From Psoroptes ovis (lineage: Eukaryota > Arthropoda > Arachnida > Sarcoptiformes > Psoroptidae): a DNA stretch of 64,000 nucleotides. Shown here in pieces: positions 54,164-63,502 of this stretch. Location of the stretch: NCBI GenBank assembly GCA_002943765.1, contig PQWQ01000015.1:248001-312000 (forward strand). Direction: 5' to 3'. Made by a program: the position numbers and the translations under genes. A model generated the notes under the pieces. It saw nothing but the letters and a program-made list of their open reading frames with translations. It searched no databases and had not been told where the DNA came from. The first letter of the stretch is position 1. Each line of letters opens with the position of its first letter.

Positions 54164-55967
54164 CACATGCATTCATTTAAGGAATTTTACCTTGCTTCTA
54201 TTTATTACGCTTTTGGTTTCCGGGGAACCTAAACAGTTTACCTTTTTGCTCATATTCAATTTATTTATGAAAGGCAAACAAGAATTTGTCCTTTCATTCA
54301 ATTAAATGTAATTCCTTACAATCCATTAGTTTCATTTTATTTGATTTTATTGTTTTTTCACTGCTTTCATTCCTTTTTTTTTGAATACAAAAATTTTCTA
54401 CGATGTTTGTCATGTGTATTCATTATTATTATTATTTTTTAATCATTAAACTTGATTGGTCAATCGCTAATAATAAAAATCAACTCATTTTCCACAATTC
54501 TTTACCAATAATTGAACGTATTGAAATGTTTGACATTCTAATTGGAAAATGATGAAGAAAAATTAATTCAAATTCATTTTAATGTTAATCCATTGATTAA
54601 TTTACTATTTTTCCAGTCAAATCGGTAAATGTATGTGTTTGAATAATTTGATATCAATATTGAGTCGTCAAATAAGGTCGTCCCTATCAAAAACGAACTA
54701 ATTAGTTTGTCTGTAATCAATCATTGAAAACTTGGCCGTAACTTATTTGGAAAAACCAATACTTTTATCTATTTTTGTCTGCTTGAAAGCAAAATTTTCA
54801 GTCTCTTTATTTTCTTATAATTCATTCCATTAATTTATAATCAAAATATGATTTAAATTATGTATGTGTATTGCGTAATTAATTTCCATCTTGTGAATTA
54901 AATTCTTAAAAATAATTCACAATTTATTGGATTTTTCGCTCCTTTTTAATACTTTTAATTTGTTTGTGCAAAATCAATCGAATCATGGATTAATTTTGTT
55001 TTTCACAGAAAAGATAAAAAAATTAATTTCAAAAATTCAATTGGATTGCAAATCTTAAAAAGCCCGGCAAAAAAAAATCAAAACTAATTTGATTTCATTT
55101 CATTTCATCTCTCTATAGACAATAGATCACACAAATACACATATAAATTAATTTTTTTTTCTTTTCATTTTTCATTTTTGAAAAAAATCAAAAATTCTAA
55201 TGATTTTATTCAATTTTTTTTTCTCTCTGCTACCATTTGCTTTGTTTTAGCTTTAGTTGGGCTCGTAAATTATTATAGAAAATATTTTTAAAATTCATTT
55301 AATTTCAAAATTTATTTTTTTCTTTTTTCATTTTATTATTCAACTTCTTACTTGCACATATTTCTTTTTCATTTGACATATTGATCGATCGTATTTTAAT
55401 GATAATGAGTGTCGAGAAAAAAATTTTTCAATTTTTTACTTTTTTTTTCTCGGTTAAAAAATTCAAGCCCGAAAAAAAGCATTCATCACAACTCTCTTAT
55501 ATGTGTTTGTTTTCTTATAACGAAAAAAAATGAATGAAGAAAATTTAAATGGAATTTTCATTTTTATTCATCAAAATCACTTTTATTTTATTTGCTATGC
55601 TTTTTTGAAATAATAATGAATACAATGTGCTAAAAGTTATTCTATTATTCAACGTTTCCATTTCATTCTTTTTTTTCATTCTTCTTTCTGAACAATTTAA
55701 CTTACACAAGAATTTTTCGTCAGTTTTTCTACCTTCATTTTGTATCAAATTTTCATTGTTTTTCACTTTTTCTTTTATTAAAATTGTTTGTTGAATAATT
55801 TCAAAGATGATATTGAAATGCTTTATCATTTTTGAAATAATATTTAATGGGCTTTGTTTTTTGCCGTCATTACTATATGTTTGCCCATTGTACGATATAA
55901 TTTGAACAACAAAATTCTAACCAATCGATAATTGATTTCAATTTTGATTTTTTTTTTCTAAATTCAG

Positions 55968-56297
55968 GTATTACAGAAATATCAACGGTATCGGGCACTT
56001 CAGTCGATATTCCATGCAATACTACATGGATCGAAGATGAAGTATCATTAGTATTATGGTTTCGTGGTGATACTGGTGTACCGATTTATCGTGTCGATGC
56101 ACGTAGTGTGCCTTTATCAAAAGCTATACATACAGTATCGAATGAATCACGTAAAAGATTATTTTTCGATATGAAACAGCAGCCACCTGTTTTACGTATT
56201 AATCCAGTGATTGAAGCAGATGCAGCTGAATATCGTTGTAGAGTTGATTTTCGTCAATCACGAACACAAAATGTTATCATAAAATTAAACGTTACTG
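55968..56297 (+). CDS. Exon encoding Ig1 (V-type) of the sidestep-like receptor
   Basis: Acceptor TTCAG at 55963-55967; donor GTATGT at 56298. The codons read ITEISTVSGTSVDIPC (first Ig cysteine), then LVLWFRGDTGVPIYRVDAR (core Trp) and AAEYRCRVDFRQS (second cysteine), ending KLNVT. The YRCRVDFR segment is the family signature. The first two bases GT complete a codon begun by the previous exon, so the upstream exon must end in phase 1. Confidence 0.92.
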
Positions 56298-59200
56298 GTA
56301 TGTTCAATACATATAATTATATTTATGTTTTTTTCGATCAGAATTTCGTTTTTGATTAATTTAATTTATCTTTATTTTTTCTCGATTGAATAGTGCCTCC
56401 AAAAGAATTATTGATTATGGATGTTGAAGGACAAAGATTAGAAGGTGTGATCGGTCCATATGATGAAGGTTCCAATGTAATTCTTATCTGTGAAGCTGAA
56501 GGAGGTACTGTATTGTTTTTGAATAGAAAATCAATTAGATTATTGAAAAATTCATAAACTCAATTGAAATCATTCTATTTGATTAGGAAAACCTTCACCA
56601 TCAGTGAATTGGTATCAAGCAAATCGCTTGATAGATTCATCATACACAATCGGTCCACATGGTCTTGTTAGAAATGAATTAAATATTCTAAATTTGAATC
56701 GCTCTAATTTCATGTCAATCTTAATATGTCGTGCATCAAACAATAATGTTACAGAGCCTATCAGTGCGACGGTCATATTAGATATGAATCGTAAGTATTT
56801 ACTAAATTGGTGAAAATTTGCAAGAATAATTTTATCGAAAAAAAAGAAAATGCATTACAAACTTTTCACTTTCTCCCTTTTTTGAAAATCATTCTAATGA
56901 TCAAATCATTTGAATATCAAATCATTATAAAAATTATCTAAGAAAATCTTAGATTTTGCCAGCAAAAAAGATCTCAGTATTCAATTCTGAAATTTAAACA
57001 TTTGAAATCATTGAGCCATCTTATTTCATTTTTATTGTTGCTTATGAATTTCTGAATGAAACTTTTGTACCACCAAAACAACAATAATAACAAAACAAAT
57101 TTGACAAATTTATACAACATTTCATCCATTTCATGCATTCAATTCGAGCATTCATTCATTAAAATGAACATTTACACATTTTTTTGAGCTTTTTAGTGGG
57201 AAATGGCGCTTCAAATGAAATTATAACCAACAATTGATGATGATGATGATGATTCATCATTTTGCTTATTTTATTATATCTCAAAACACAAAATATTGAA
57301 AACCCTTTCAATTCTTTTAAAAATAGGGAAAAATTAACAACAAATCAGCAGCAAGCAAAAAATGACAGAAAATTTTGAGTCATTTAAATTATCAACCACT
57401 GATTTGTTAAATTTTAAATGTTTTTAAATTTAGGTTGTCCGAAAAGTTCATTCCGCTTGATCAATGGAGGCGCTCATAAAAATCGGTCAAAACTTTTCGG
57501 GCAACCCTTAGAAATTAAGAATTTAGAAAAAAAAGCAAAATCAAACATGAATACATTAAAAATCTATGCATATACGAATAGATAGAAATGATTCAGCGAG
57601 AAATGAATGTCAAATTTTTTCCATAATTATTTTTTAAATTTTTCAAATTCAATTTTTTGAATTTGTCTTTGATGACAAATATCACATTATTTTTCTGCCT
57701 CATATTTCTCATCAGTATTATATTCAATTTTCATTTCATATTTGTCACATGTTGTAGTAGCAGTATAGTTCATACAGTAGTTTTGTGAAATGATTGAACA
57801 AAAAAAAAATTTGATTGAAAATTTATTAAACAAACAAACCCTAGAACAAACGAGATGACGAAAAAAAATGACAATCAAAGAAACTAAACAAAAAAAATGC
57901 GATTTGTTTGATTATGAATCGATCTATGAATGAATGAAGCATGAAGAAATCAGCTACTTAGACAATAATTTTTGCCCAATGAATCAATGAATGTATGATT
58001 GAAAATGTTTACAGAAATCAGTGAAGAACAACAGAAATAAACTACAACAAAATGACAAGATATATTTTGAAAAATATAATCAATTATCAATTTGTCGATG
58101 ATGCCGTTTTTTTTGCTGATGATGTTCAGACTTTACATTGTATTAGGTTGTCCGAAAAGTTGTTGCCGAATTCTCAATTGAAAATATAGGTTTTAAGCGG
58201 AATTAATTTTCCGGACGACCTAATATTTGTTTGTTTGATTGTCATCACAATTCAAGTATGATAATTAAACAAAAAAAAAAAAAAAAAAAGAAATACATCA
58301 ACCATGATCATCATCAATGAATGAATGAATGAATGATTAACCGCTACATTAAATTCTTGAATCTAATTGAATCTATGTCAAAATTTTACTTATTTTTTCT
58401 CGATCTCGATGTTCAATTGTAATTTTGTCGACAATAAATTTTGACATTGTAATGCATATTTTGTTTTTAGAGGAAATGCTTTTAATTTTTTTTTCTCTCA
58501 TTCCATGCCTTTATTTTTCAATGATTTTCAATTTCGCTTCACAAATAGATTGATGAGCCATCATTTTCATTGTGTTATTATTTTCAAATCAATCCATCAA
58601 AAAAAAAAATTGTCTTTTTCTTCATGATTATTGAATAACTATTTTGAGAATGCAATTTCATAGTTTGAATAGTTTATTTTATTTTTTTTTTTTGTCCTAA
58701 GATTAAATACTAATCAGAAAAAATGAAAAGTACATAAGAAATTGAAAATAGATGATGAAAATATAAATAAATAAATCAATCGCTTTCTGTTATTTGCCAT
58801 TTTTTTTTTAGTTGACTAGTTTTGAATCAATTTCCTGATTTGATTTTTGTTTATTTTATTTTCCAATTCAAAATCAATTTATTTATATTTGAAATTAGTC
58901 CATTCATTGATTATATACTGTGTATCAAAATTAACCACTTTTCTCTTCAAATAACTTATTTTTTTTTTTTTTTGCTTGAATTTAATTGATTTTTTTTTCA
59001 TTTCTTCAATATGATATAGTTCGTCCATTAGATGTTAAAATAATGCCAAAATCATATTTGAAATCAAAATCATCTTCATCGTCCACTTCTCATCATAGCA
59101 GTTCATCATCTTCTTCATCATTATCTACGAATTCTATGACAATTGATCCAAGACTTTCATTTATACTTTCGGCCGGATCAAAAGCTGAATTCCAATGTCA

Positions 59201-62102
59201 AAGTACTGGATCAAGACCAGCAGCACAAATATCATGGTGGTTAGGTAATGAACGTTTAAGTTCAAATGTACGTGATAGTGTTAGCGAAGATGGTAATGCA
59301 ACCATTTCGACGATTGTATTCGTACCGAATGTTGATGATAATAAAAAATTATTAACATGTCGTGCTGATAATCTACCGATGCCTCATACAGCTTTGAAAG
59401 ATGAACGATTATTGAATGTACAATGTAAGTTTATTTTATTTAGATATTCAATTATAAAAAAAAACTAGGTCACATATTGACACAAACAACGGTGATTTGT
59501 TTTTTTTTTATTTGAAACAAATACAAATGATCAATGATCAAATTGAAACACACATATACAAATGATTCCGATTGAACGAACGATAATGAATTTTTCATGC
59601 TACAATATGATAGAAAATTCCATCCAAAATTGACTATCATTTTTTTTTCTTCTTTACATCTGTCACTGGAATGCTTGAAAAAAAAACACATAATACTATG
59701 ATTTAGGATATTATTTGTATTTTCACTATCAGTTAACACATTTGCCATGATAAAATTCTATTAGAATTATTTTCTTTTTCTTCGATCAACGAATTTTTTC
59801 GATTTTGGGTTTATGCGAATTTTTCTCCATACTCTTTATTTTTATTTGCGATCAAATGTGCATCATAAAAGTGAATCATATGGAAGAGAAAAAAAAGGAA
59901 AAATGCTAAAAGCAATATCAATAATATGAATGTTGATGAAAATATAATAAGCATAGGCGACAAGATCTGATCGATTTATATTGATTTTTTTTCGTATATT
60001 TATCTTAAAAATTTGTGTTTATTTATTTATTTATTTGTTTGTATTATTTGTTCATAACCCAGTTGGAATATATTATTATCACGCACATTTGTATATGTAA
60101 TTTTGACCAATTCTTTTTGATTTGATTTGATTTGGTTACAGTGCTTTTTTGGTTATTGGCCAATGCTTTAAGTTTAGTTTATTTCATTTCATTTCAAATT
60201 GTGTTTGTTTGTTTTTTCTTCTCTTCATTTGTTGGTTTGATTTTAGTTTGAGCTGTAATGAAAGATTTTGAAGACTAAAATTGAATTTTTTCTCGCCTCT
60301 TCGATCAATGATGCATCATTGATCATCACACACATTATTATTCATTATACAGATTTTCTTTCCTAATTCGCGGTTTTGTTTAAATTTGAAGGAATTTTTC
60401 TCGGTTTTTTTCAAGGTTTTTTCTTCATTTTACCACCGAAAAAATTGAATTATTTGAATTAATTATCAGGAAACAAAAATAATAAATGAATTTAGGCCAA
60501 TTTGTTTCTAAGAAAAAAATCTTTTTCTCCTCAGATAATCAATCAATAATTTTATTTGCGTAAATTTTCAATATAACAAATGATAAATAAATGAATGAAT
60601 GAACGGAAATAATCGAAATAATAATTTCTTCATTGTTCTTAGATAATTTGATTGTTTAAAAAAAAATTGTACTTGCCTTGAAATTCATTTTCATTCCCCC
60701 TTTTTGATGAAATAGTATGATAATATTACCACTTGATATAGAGAGATTGATTGATTTGCAATCGATGAACCAACATTAAGATATCGGGGTTTTTTTTTCG
60801 TATTTTGCTATTTTTTCTGCGAAATCAACAAAATCTATTTCTATTTTTTTTCTTCTTCTAAGAAGTGAAATTCGATTCAATTTAATTTAATTCAATTCAA
60901 TATCTGTTATTGTCATTTCTTAAATTACTAAAAAATTCATGAATCCTCTTTTTTTCCTCCTATAACCACCATTAACCATTGTTTTATTTAAATCAATCGA
61001 TTAATTCTTGAAGCATTTTTATCTTTTTGTCATCAAAGTTTCTCTTGGGAAAATAAAAAAAAACTTTTTATTTTCAATAAATTCACGTAAAAAAAATCCA
61101 TTGTTTTTTATTATTTCCAAATAACGATATTGCATTGAATATAGATTTTTTTTCAAATAATATTTAATGCATAATACGCTTTTTATCATAATGGATCCAT
61201 TTTTCTCTTGGTTTTTTTTTTAAATTTGGCCACCAACCATGTTTTCATTCATTTGATATTTTTCATATTTGATTTTATTCCTTTTTTTCATTTAAATATA
61301 TTAATATTCTTATCCATTTCTACCATAATTTTCATATATTCAATTTCACATGTAAATACAGTTGCACCGCAATTACGAATAAGTTTCGGTACAAACATTC
61401 AAACAGATTCGATACGTGAAGGAAGTGATGTGTACATGGAATGTCGAGTAAAAGCTAATCCTCCAGTCAAAGAAGTTGTTTGGCTACATGAAGATCGTCC
61501 AATACATTCATTAATGTCAAGTGATCCTAATTTAATATCAAACGATTCACCATTATCATCATCATCATCGACTGTGATCATGACTAATCAATCATTAGTT
61601 ATACAAAAAGTGCATCGGTCACATCGTGGTCGTTATCAATGTATTGCATTTAATGAACAAGGTGAAACTGTCTCCGATCCATTATATCTTAAAGTTAATT
61701 GTAAGTTTTCTTAGCACAAATGTTTTTTCATTTCGTTTTTTCCTCACAAATATAGAAATTATGATCTAATTTCATTATTTTTTTTCTTCTTTTTTGTCAT
61801 AGTTGCACCAAGTTGTAAACCAGGACAAAAGTTACAATATGGTGTATCACGTAATGAACAAATACGAATACGTTGTGAAGTAGAAGCAGAACCATCTACC
61901 GATCTAACGTTTCGTTGGACATTAAACACATCAGGCAATGGTGATGCATCAATTGAATGGACATCATTTACTGTAAATGCAACAACATCCATTGCAACAT
62001 TTAGACCAGAAAGTTCATCAGATTATGGTACATTATCATGTTTAGCACAGAATAGTATCGGAATACAAAATAAACCTTGTGTGTATAGTGTTGTACCTGC
62101 TG
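55968..62102 (+). CDS. side: Sidestep-family Ig-domain transmembrane receptor, five-Ig part (3' end outside window)
   Basis: Exons 55968-56297, 56394-56504, 56587-56790, 59020-59424, 61362-61700 and 61803-62102 join in frame to 563 residues. Every junction is phase 1, with GT-AG sites throughout. Order and wording of the five Ig domains follow Drosophila Sidestep: Ig1 with LWFRG and YRCRVDFRQS; Ig2 starting VPPKELLIMD with GPYDEGSNV; Ig3 starting LRPLDVKI with STGSRPAAQISWW; Ig4 with EGSDVYMEC and NEQGETVS; Ig5 starting FAPSCKPGQ with DYGTLSC. In flies these cell-surface proteins on muscle and neurons bind Beat-family receptors to guide and match neurites. That role is inferred here from the family. 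The usual fibronectin III domain, transmembrane helix and cytoplasmic tail must lie beyond 64000. Oddities: a Ser-rich insert in Ig3 and an LTR element in the last visible intron. Which paralogue of the family it is cannot be resolved. Confidence 0.9.
56394..56504 (+). CDS. Exon encoding the first half of Ig2
   Basis: Acceptor ATAG at 56390-56393; donor GTACTG at 56505. It encodes VPPKELLIMDVEGQ, then GPYDEGSNVILICEAEG with the first Ig2 cysteine. The 96-bp intron before it and the 82-bp intron after it are short. The Ig2 domain is split within the strand after its first cysteine. Confidence 0.9.
56587..56790 (+). CDS. Exon encoding the second half of Ig2
   Basis: Acceptor TTAG at 56583-56586; donor GTAAGT at 56791. 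It begins GKPSPSVNWYQ (core Trp), continues through ELNILNLNRSNF to ILICRASNN (second cysteine) and ends TVILDMN. Phase 1 at both sides. Confidence 0.9.
57430..57510 (+). mobile_element. 81-bp mariner-type miniature element, copy C (decayed)
   Basis: Left end TTAGGTTGTCCGAAAAGTT is intact; the right end (AACTTTTCGGGCAACCCTTA) has changes and no clear TA duplication remains. The inner part (CATTCCGCTT ... CTCATAAAAATCGG) matches copy A at 2306 closely. It lies in an intron of the Ig-receptor gene. Confidence 0.85.
58143..58223 (+). mobile_element. 81-bp mariner-type miniature element, copy D
   Basis: Left end TTAGGTTGTCCGAAAAGTT; right end CCGGACGACCTAA; TA at 58141-58142 and 58224-58225. The left inner end reads GTTGCCGA, as in copy B, and the right inner end, read on the complement, reads ATTCCGCTT as in copies A and C. 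So it carries both inner end types. It lies 630 bp from copy C in the same intron. Confidence 0.9.
59020..59424 (+). CDS. Exon encoding Ig3 with a Ser-rich insert
   Basis: Acceptor ATAG at 59016-59019; donor GTAAGT at 59425. It begins RPLDVKIMPKSYLK, then a low-complexity Ser/His stretch (about 59059-59136), then SAGSKAEFQC (first cysteine), STGSRPAAQISWW (core Trp), EDGNATISTI and LLTCRADN (second cysteine), ending ERLLNVQ. Fly Sidestep has only a short strand where the Ser-rich stretch sits. Confidence 0.92.
59425..61361. other. Intron of the sidestep-like gene
   Basis: A 1,937-bp GT-AG intron (ends CAG at 61359-61361). It is A+T-rich with short TTTA runs near 60020; nothing else is recognisable. 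Confidence 0.85.
61362..61700 (+). CDS. Exon encoding Ig4
   Basis: Donor GTAAGT at 61701. It encodes APQLRISFG, then IREGSDVYMECRV (first cysteine), VKEVVWLHEDRP (core Trp), a Ser-rich loop (about 61551-61570), NQSLVIQKV and GRYQCIAFNEQGETVS (second cysteine). Order and spacing match the fourth Ig of Sidestep. Phase 1 on both sides. Confidence 0.93.
61803..62102 (+). CDS. Exon encoding Ig5
   Basis: The preceding intron is 102 bp; donor GTAAGT at 62103. It encodes FAPSCKPGQ, then EQIRIRCEVEAEPS (first cysteine), LTFRWTLN (core Trp), FRPESSSDYGTLSCLAQNSIG (second cysteine) and QNKPCVYSVVPAG. The next exon should encode the fibronectin III domain and lies past the inserted retroelement. Confidence 0.93.
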
Positions 62103-62222
62103 GTAAGTGATATTTTCATTATAACCTTTTTTTTTAAAAAAAAAATTCAAATTTCACGAGAATTTCCATGAAAATTTATTCATGAATAAATTTTCAAGTT
62201 AATTAATATTTATATAGTCGTA

Positions 62223-62400
62223 TGTATGACTCATGTATATACTCATGTACATATTCAGTTGGGTAGATATAGCCTGGCTTTTGTATATAACAGATGACAC
62301 GATGCTGGTTGTTTACCATTATTATTAAAATGAAAGTTTAATTTGAAAATTAAAAATTGTTTGAAAATAAAATTTGATTGAAAACGTCCGTAGAACGTCA
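62223..62400 (+). repeat. Candidate 5' LTR of the intronic LTR retrotransposon
   Basis: A TG...CA segment with TATATAA (62284-62290) and AATAAA (62366-62371) in the order expected of a short LTR. Two bases after it comes TGGTGCCAAGAG (from 62403), which starts TGG as primer-binding sites do. The left border is a guess, since the matching 3' LTR lies outside the window. Confidence 0.35.
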
Positions 62401-62402
62401 AC

Positions 62403-62420
62403 TGGTGCCAAGAGTGATGG
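62403..62420 (+). other. Candidate primer-binding site
   Basis: TGGTGCCAAGAG... begins with TGG, complementary to a tRNA 3' CCA end. It directly follows the candidate LTR and overlaps the gag start codon at 62417. Only the first 8-12 bases could plausibly pair with a tRNA acceptor; the tRNA was not identified. Confidence 0.3.
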
Positions 62421-63502
62421 AACCAAAAACAGCAAAAAGCATCATCACCAAACTTTATAATAAATTCGAGATGCGATTGTACGACAAATTGGCCAACAAA
62501 GAAGAGTACATCAAAGATTTGGCGTCTATTATCGCTAAAGATAATGAAAGGATCCTAGACTTGGAAAAACCGTCTGCAGATGATTTAAAAGCTGTATCTG
62601 ATTATACAAAAAAAATTAGCGAGATGCTGAATTATTTCGAGCAAAAGAAATCGACTGGCGTTAGAAATGCGTTCAATCTGAATCTCAAATTTTCTGGTGA
62701 ACCACGTGAATGGTTGCTGTTTAGAAAGAATTTTGAAAAAACGTGTGAATTAAACAATTTGGCATTACATGATAAGTTCATATTGTTCACCAATGCTTTA
62801 CCGGAATTTCTGAAAAAAGACTTGCCGTTGATTCCTTCTGAAAATAATTTGTCGTGGACATTGAAAAGATTGACCGAGAAATTCGGCGATTCAAATTTAA
62901 TTGGCAAACAAATATTGAAAGATCTATCTGCGATCGAATTGAAAAAGTCGTTGTATTATACAGTGGATAAAATAGATGTTCTTTATAACCAAGCGAAAGA
63001 CTGCAACGTGGATATTAATGAATTGAACGCGGTAGTTAAGAATACTTTAACTCGTGTGCTTCCGACTAATATTTGTCTCGAAATAATGGAAGTGGACTCC
63101 ATAAAGGAACGAATAGATTTGGCAAAAAAGAAAGCTGTAAAGCTTCGGGAAATCATGGTGGTCAAAAATGCGGTTAAAGACTCTAGCCGCACAAATTACG
63201 GGTCGAATTGTTTATTGTGCAAAAAAAATCATCAGACTTGGTCGTGTGATGAATCAACTGCAGCAACTCGTCGTAAGAAAGCTTCGGAATTGAAATTATG
63301 CTTTCTGTGTTTAAGATCTGGCCACATGAGCGGCAAATGCCGCTCGAAGTTCAAATGCCGAAATTGTTCAGCGAAACATTCAACGAATTTATGCAATCGA
63401 AACAATAAACAAAACGACAACAAAAACAGAATTCAAAACGTTGATGATTTATCGATAAGTGATGTTGATGATAATTTGAATGAAGGTAACTGTTTAAACT
63501 AG
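62417..63502 (+). CDS. Gag protein of the intronic LTR retrotransposon, 361 aa
   Basis: Start is the ATG at 62417, the first in frame. Residues 1-85 are charged and helical-looking. A BEL/Pao-like gag core begins near residue 91 (FSGEPREWLLFRKNFEKT). Three zinc-finger units follow: CLLC...H...C at 265, CFLCLRSGHMSGKC at 295, and CRNC...H...C at 314. The acidic tail ends NEGNCLN and TAG. The last sense codons TTA AAC with the preceding T form the frameshift heptamer. Gag should assemble particles and bind the element RNA. No frame-disrupting lesion is seen. Confidence 0.9.
   Translation: MEPKTAKSIITKLYNKFEMRLYDKLANKEEYIKDLASIIAKDNERILDLEKPSADDLKAVSDYTKKISEMLNYFEQKKSTGVRNAFNLNLKFSGEPREWLLFRKNFEKTCELNNLALHDKFILFTNALPEFLKKDLPLIPSENNLSWTLKRLTEKFGDSNLIGKQILKDLSAIELKKSLYYTVDKIDVLYNQAKDCNVDINELNAVVKNTLTRVLPTNICLEIMEVDSIKERIDLAKKKAVKLREIMVVKNAVKDSSRTNYGSNCLLCKKNHQTWSCDESTAATRRKKASELKLCFLCLRSGHMSGKCRSKFKCRNCSAKHSTNLCNRNNKQNDNKNRIQNVDDLSISDVDDNLNEGNCLN

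Larger units (their letters stand above)
40485..55967. other. Putative 15.5-kb intron before the first Ig exon
   Basis: If 40484 splices to 55968 this whole stretch is intron. It holds many simple repeats (TG at 45884, AC at 50526, CT at 53879, poly-A at 54142, poly-T at 46379). A short patch at 49100-49285 is richer in G+C and of unknown origin. I found no exon, RNA gene or intact transposon in it. Confidence 0.5.
56791..59019. other. Intron of the sidestep-like gene carrying two miniature elements
   Basis: A 2,229-bp GT-AG intron. It holds mariner-type miniatures at 57430-57510 and 58143-58223, a GAT run near 57236 and A/T homopolymers. I see no further exon in it. Confidence 0.85.
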
